Source: Caldisericota bacterium
GTDB lineage: Bacteria > Caldisericota > Caldisericia > Cryosericales > Cryosericaceae
Length of the DNA: 10,525 bases
Assembly (NCBI GenBank): GCA_026390245.1
Contig: JAPLGI010000108.1
Span: 1-10,525, forward strand
Direction of reading: 5' to 3'
Shown: positions 6,955-10,525 of the stretch, in pieces
How the letters are laid out: every line of letters starts with the position of its first letter
Position numbering within the stretch: position 1 is the first letter of the stretch
Program-made: the position numbers and the translations under genes
Notes under the pieces: model-generated
What the model saw: the letters and a program-made list of their open reading frames with translations, nothing else
The model's database searches: none
Told to the model about the DNA's origin: nothing

Positions 6955-7740
6955 CTATGTTCCCAGGACAATGCCACCGTCCACGGCGAGCGTTGTGCCA
7001 TGAACGAACGCAGCCTGATCGGATGCAAGCCACACATATGCATTTGCAATGTCCTCAGGCGCTCCAATGCGTCCCATGGGTGTATGCGCAACCATTCCTT
7101 CCAGGACCTTCTCCGGCATCGCGGCGACCATGTCAGTCATCGTGAAGCCCGGTGCAACAGCGTTCACCCGGATTCCGTACTTGCCCAGCTCGCGGGACCA
7201 GGTCTTTGTCATGGCGATGAGTCCCGCCTTGGTCGCTGCGTAGTTCGTCTGTCCAAAGTTGCCGTACGCTGCAACCACCGAACTGGCGCTCAGAATGACG
7301 CCATACCCTTGCTTGATCATGTGTGGGACCACTGCTCGTGTTGCGACAAACACACCCTTGAGGTTCACATTGATCACGGCGTCGAAGTTGGCGTCCGACA
7401 TCGTCCCGGTGACAACTCCTTCCTTGTACTTGACCATCTGCCCGTCGCGCGTGATGCCGGCATTGTTGACCAGCACGTCGACACGACCCCAGGCCGCAAC
7501 GACCTCTGCCACTGCCTTCTCGACCGCTTCCGCATCGGCAACGTTGACGAGCTGGAACATCGCTTCGACGTTCATCTTCTTGAGGTCGGCCAGGGTGGCC
7601 GCCCCCGCTTCGACGTTCATGTCCCAGATGATGACGCGCGCGCCCTCCTCAGCAAACCTCAAGGCCGTTGCCTTTCCGATACCGGCAGCTCCGCCCGTTA
7701 CGATGACGACTTTGTCCTGCAAACCGTATCCCTTTGACAT
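6955..7740 (-). CDS. Short-chain dehydrogenase, FabG-like, probable NAD-dependent 3-hydroxyacyl-CoA dehydrogenase
   Basis: The product has 261 residues from ATG 7740, with GGAGG five bases upstream. It is a classical SDR: nucleotide loop TGGAAGIG (15-22), NNAG (92-95), and the catalytic set N126, S154, Y167 and K171 (YAATK). D40 at the end of the second strand (VIIWD) is the usual sign of NAD(H) rather than NADP(H) preference, which favours oxidation of a 3-hydroxyacyl-CoA over a biosynthetic FabG role. An insertion at about 101-118 (KYKEGVVTGTMSDANFD region) precedes the NVNLKGVF motif and also occurs in FabG-like proteins encoded with thiolases in anaerobes. The C-terminus (LAVDGGIVLGT) is normal. 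It lies 14 bases after the thiolase gene, so the two are almost certainly co-expressed. Automatic annotation would probably call it 3-oxoacyl-ACP reductase. Confidence 0.85.
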   Translation of the reverse strand: MSKGYGLQDKVVIVTGGAAGIGKATALRFAEEGARVIIWDMNVEAGAATLADLKKMNVEAMFQLVNVADAEAVEKAVAEVVAAWGRVDVLVNNAGITRDGQMVKYKEGVVTGTMSDANFDAVINVNLKGVFVATRAVVPHMIKQGYGVILSASSVVAAYGNFGQTNYAATKAGLIAMTKTWSRELGKYGIRVNAVAPGFTMTDMVAAMPEKVLEGMVAHTPMGRIGAPEDIANAYVWLASDQAAFVHGTTLAVDGGIVLGT

Positions 7741-7754
7741 GGCTTCCTCCCTGT

Positions 7755-8945
7755 CTACTTGACGCGTTTCAGTACTGATGCGAAGTTGCTGACGTTCGAA
7801 CCACCAACGTTCATGACGACCCCGACCTCTGGATTCTTTGCGGCGAGTCCGAGCGGGCGGCCTTCAAGCTGGCGTGAGACATAGACGTGCATCGATACGC
7901 CGGTCGCTCCCACGGGATGTCCCTTGCCAATGAGACCTCCGCTAAGGTTGATCGGACAAGTGCCGTCCGGCTGCACGACGCCACCATGCTCGATGAGGCG
8001 CCCACCTTCCCCTTCGGGGCACAGCCCCATCGCCTCGTAGCTCAGCATCTCGTTAATCGTGAAGCAGTCGTGGACTTCTGCGACGTCGACGTCTGCTGCG
8101 GTGATGCCGGCCTTACGGTACGCCGAGTCGACAGCCATCTTCCCGGCGACGTTGTGCCACAACTCACGCTTGCCGGACTGTATGTGATCAGTAACCAGCA
8201 CCTGAGAAGTAATCTCCACGACATTCTGCCTGAGGGCCCTGACGTCATCCAGCGGTCCCAGCACCAAGGCCGCCGCGCCATCGCTCACCAGAGAGCAGTC
8301 TGTCAGCTTGAGGGGGTCAGCGACAAGTGGGTTCTTCTCGGAAACACGCATCGCAAACTCCAGGCTGCTCGGCTTCGTGTACATGTGTGCTAACTCATTG
8401 TGTGTGGCGTTGTCACGGTTCTTGGCATGTACCATGGCCTGCCACAGGTCCATCTGCTCGTCGCTGTACCCGTAGTGTTCGCGGTACGCCTTCGACCACA
8501 TGCCGAACAGTCCCGGGAATGTCATGCCCTTGCTCCCCTCTTCCGGCCAGTACGATGCCATGGCAAGTGCATGAGTAACGCCTTCCCGGTCGAGCGTCGT
8601 CATCTTCTCGACCCCGATGACCAGCACGAAACGGGCCTCGCCCGCACCAATGGCCAACCGGGCACCCCGGACGGCAGCCGAACCGGAGGCGCACGCCACT
8701 TCCGCCCGTGTGCACGGCTTGTACAGAAGAGCCGGATCGATCTCCACGCCCCACGCTGCGATGTGTTCCTGGTTGTTGAACGCACCCGCGCTGAAGTTTC
8801 CCATCCAGATACCATCGATGTCTCTCGGTGCAATGCCCGCATCCGCGATGGCGCCGCGTCCAGCCTCGACAATGAGATCATAGATAGTGGAGTTTTCGAG
8901 TTTGCCGCACCTGCTGCTGTAGCTTCCCAGAATTCCGACACTCAT
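7755..8945 (-). CDS. SCP2-type thiolase (acetyl-CoA acyltransferase)
   Basis: The product has 396 residues. ATG 8945 was chosen over the upstream in-frame start at 8984 because GGAGG lies five bases before it and the protein begins at the family's normal position (SVGILGSYSS). The nucleophilic cysteine is C85 in VACASGSAA. The second-half motifs are HDCF (292-295) and GHPVGATG (342-349). The C-terminal CxG motif of classical thiolases is absent, replaced by NVGGSNVS (379-386). HDCF with no CxG is the known signature of SCP2-type thiolases, in which the HDCF cysteine takes over the acid-base role. It would cleave a 3-ketoacyl-CoA with CoA, or run in reverse to condense two acyl-CoAs. It sits between livM (47-base gap) and the dehydrogenase (14-base gap). 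Many thiolases of this type are paired with a DUF35 zinc-ribbon protein; none is encoded here. Confidence 0.87.
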   Translation of the reverse strand: MSVGILGSYSSRCGKLENSTIYDLIVEAGRGAIADAGIAPRDIDGIWMGNFSAGAFNNQEHIAAWGVEIDPALLYKPCTRAEVACASGSAAVRGARLAIGAGEARFVLVIGVEKMTTLDREGVTHALAMASYWPEEGSKGMTFPGLFGMWSKAYREHYGYSDEQMDLWQAMVHAKNRDNATHNELAHMYTKPSSLEFAMRVSEKNPLVADPLKLTDCSLVSDGAAALVLGPLDDVRALRQNVVEITSQVLVTDHIQSGKRELWHNVAGKMAVDSAYRKAGITAADVDVAEVHDCFTINEMLSYEAMGLCPEGEGGRLIEHGGVVQPDGTCPINLSGGLIGKGHPVGATGVSMHVYVSRQLEGRPLGLAAKNPEVGVVMNVGGSNVSNFASVLKRVK

Positions 8946-8992
8946 GGTGTCCTCCCTTGTTGCGGATTGTATTTCGCCGTGCACCTGCCGCG

Positions 8993-9943
8993 TCAGAGTT
9001 TCAAACGAGTCTGTATACGCGTAACCAGCTCTGACAAGCCTCTTGGCAAGAACATGACAGAGCCGATGATGCTGAGACCAAAGATGACGGTCGACAAGAA
9101 CTCCATCTTGCCACCGATGACGACCGGCAGCATGACCCAGAACAGGGCGCCCAGGATAGGACCAATGATTGTGCCCAGGCCACCGATAATGCTCATGGAC
9201 AACAGACTGATGGAGAATGAAAGCCCAAAATTCATAGGATGGAGGTACGAGATCGTGAAGGCGTACAGCGCCCCCGAGAGGCCTGCGATACAGGCAGCGA
9301 AGATGAAGGTGATGAGCTTGTAGGCCGCAACGTTCACCCCCATTGCCGAAGCTGTCATCTCGGAGTCACGCACGGCGCGGACCGCCCGTCCGCTGCGACT
9401 GTTCAGGAAGTTGCGGACAATCAGGAACACCGCGATGAGAATGGCAACGAAGAAGTAGTACTTGGATGTCTCGCTGGTGAGTTCCCAACCGGCAAGCCGA
9501 AGCACCGGGATGTTGATGAGACCGTAGTCCCCTCCAGTAATAGAGAGCCTCTTGATGACGTCGGCGATCGAGCTTCCCAGCGCCATGGTCGCTACCGCGA
9601 GGTAGAACCCGGACAGGCGCAGCGACGGGAACCCGATGACAAGTCCAAACAGTCCAGCCCCGGCGACGCCGGCGACGACAGCCAGAAACATGTTCACGTG
9701 GTACGTCATGACCAGCACTGCTGCCGTGTAGCCCCCGATGGCCATGAATGCTGCGTGTCCCAGCGACACAAGTCCACCGAACCCCATGAGCAGATTGAGC
9801 CCTTGTGTCGCAATGGCATAAAGCATGGCAATGTTGAGATAGCCGATAATCGACGACTTCGTGCGGAACACAAGCGGAAGGACAAGGACAAGCGCCATAA
9901 CAGCTCCATTGACCGCCAGACGCCTTGTACCCGAAGGAGTCAT
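8993..9943 (-). CDS. livM: Branched-chain amino acid-type ABC transporter permease, LivM family
   Basis: The product has 316 residues from ATG 9943, preceded by GAGGAGG with a 5-base spacer. An open frame reaches further upstream to 10240 but overlaps livH and is a shadow. The protein is almost entirely hydrophobic, with about eight to ten predicted membrane segments. It carries the LivM hallmarks LNLLMGFGGLVSLGHAAFMAIG (about 49-70), GFPSLRLSGFYLAVATMALG (about 104-123) and the cytoplasmic loop SGRAVRAVRDSEMTASAMGV (184-203) that contacts the ATPase. Its ATG shares one base with the livH stop codon (TAATG), so the two permeases are translationally coupled and presumably form one heterodimer. 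No ATPase (livG/livF) follows; a thiolase gene does. The gene name follows family convention. LivM homologues also carry aromatic and other small carboxylic acids, so the cargo is unknown. Confidence 0.88.
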   Translation of the reverse strand: MTPSGTRRLAVNGAVMALVLVLPLVFRTKSSIIGYLNIAMLYAIATQGLNLLMGFGGLVSLGHAAFMAIGGYTAAVLVMTYHVNMFLAVVAGVAGAGLFGLVIGFPSLRLSGFYLAVATMALGSSIADVIKRLSITGGDYGLINIPVLRLAGWELTSETSKYYFFVAILIAVFLIVRNFLNSRSGRAVRAVRDSEMTASAMGVNVAAYKLITFIFAACIAGLSGALYAFTISYLHPMNFGLSFSISLLSMSIIGGLGTIIGPILGALFWVMLPVVIGGKMEFLSTVIFGLSIIGSVMFLPRGLSELVTRIQTRLKL

Positions 9944-10525
9944 TAGAACCTCCTCTGCTGGCGCTTGCCAAACAGCCCCTGTGGCAGGACCAGCAAGACA
10001 ACGACGATCACGATAAGCATGAAGCTGTCCTTGATGGCAGGAAACTGATACGCGACAAGGTTCTCCACAACGCCAATGATGAGTCCGCCAACTGCAGCAC
10101 CGAACACGGAGCCCATACCTCCCAGGACAATAGCCGTAAATGCTTTCACCTGGATGAGACCCATGAACGACGGCTCGAGGGAGAACCTGGGAACGATCAG
10201 CAGTGCAGCCAGGCCCGCCATCGCGCTTCCAATAGCCCATACCAGCATGTAGATCGATGGAGTCGGGATTCCGAGAACACGTGCCGCATACTCGTCCTGT
10301 GAAATGCTGCGGGCTGCAGTACCCTGCTTGGTCCGGTAGAGGAACAGGTACAGGATGCCAAAAGTGACGATCGCGGCCAGCAGGACCACGATGTCCTGCC
10401 TTCCCAGGATCACCGGCCCGATCTTGATAGGGTCGCCCGACACGAGCGGTGGAAACAGGCGGGGCTCAGTATTGAACAGGAACGCAGCCAGGCCCTGGAA
10501 CAGGAGCGACAGGCCCAGCGTCAGC
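9943..10525 (-). CDS. livH: Branched-chain amino acid-type ABC transporter permease, LivH family, 5' end missing
   Basis: The frame is open from the window edge (10525) down to the TAA at 9945-9943, giving the C-terminal 193 or so residues of a family that is normally about 290 long. A GTG at 10443 could be mistaken for a start, but the frame continues upstream with typical LivH sequence (LTLGLSLLFQGLAAFLF, then PPLVSGDPIKIG), so the gene is only truncated by the window. The ATPase-contact loop is GTAARSISQDEYAARVLGI (about 83-101), followed by the conserved VKAFTAIVLGGMGSVFGA (about 141-158). It is the partner of LivM, with the stop and start codons overlapping by one base. The substrate-binding protein and ATPase genes, if present, should lie upstream, outside this window. 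Confidence 0.88.
   Translation of the reverse strand, partial: LTLGLSLLFQGLAAFLFNTEPRLFPPLVSGDPIKIGPVILGRQDIVVLLAAIVTFGILYLFLYRTKQGTAARSISQDEYAARVLGIPTPSIYMLVWAIGSAMAGLAALLIVPRFSLEPSFMGLIQVKAFTAIVLGGMGSVFGAAVGGLIIGVVENLVAYQFPAIKDSFMLIVIVVVLLVLPQGLFGKRQQRRF

Noticed and set aside
8400..9323. Plus-strand open frame (307 codons) across the thiolase/livM junction
   Set aside because: It is antisense to two well-supported genes and shows no protein-family features.
9944..10240. Extended N-terminus of livM from 10240
   Set aside because: The extension overlaps livH in another frame, is not membrane-like, and the GAGGAGG site sits right before ATG 9943.

Overview
This is a bacterial window of moderately high GC with strong GGAGG-type ribosome binding sites and a few GTG starts. 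The secreted protein at 904-3576 ends in a copper-amine-oxidase-N-like module, which is common in anaerobic thermophilic Firmicutes and in Caldiserica/Cryosericota-type bacteria. Together with the short-chain acyl-CoA genes this suggests an anaerobic or fermentative Gram-positive-like or deep-branching bacterium. That placement is a weak inference; no marker gene is present.

Layout. (1) 1-131, minus: the start of an unidentified small membrane protein, cut by the window edge. (2) 132-903: a long non-coding stretch with a GTTAAC palindrome pair, an 8-bp inverted repeat, a striking array of four repeats spaced exactly 20 bp (344-412), a 7-bp hairpin, a likely sigma-70-type promoter, and a leader hairpin that covers the ribosome binding site of the next gene. 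(3) 904-3576, plus: a large secreted protein with 14 Asp-box/BNR-type propeller units, one InlB-B-like repeat and a C-terminal copper-amine-oxidase-N-like domain, followed by a good intrinsic terminator. (4) 3718-5432, minus: two overlapping paralogous calcineurin-like metallophosphoesterases of the YkuE/YaeI type, read from a clear promoter at 5475-5503. (5) 5524-5549: a perfect 11-bp hairpin that probably ends the next operon. (6) 5605-10525, minus: an operon of livH (cut by the window edge), livM, SCP2-type thiolase, short-chain dehydrogenase and CoA-transferase.

How the genes may work together. In the last operon, two branched-chain-amino-acid-type ABC permeases lie directly upstream of three acyl-CoA enzymes. 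A CoA-transferase, an NAD-type 3-hydroxyacyl-CoA dehydrogenase and a thiolase are enough to import a 3-hydroxy (or 3-keto) acid, activate it with acetyl-CoA, oxidise it and cleave it, regenerating the acetyl-CoA used for activation. This is an inference from gene order and motifs; the substrate is not known. The two phosphoesterases and the propeller protein look like independent units. No CRISPR array, tRNA, rRNA, intact transposase or recognisable defence system was seen.
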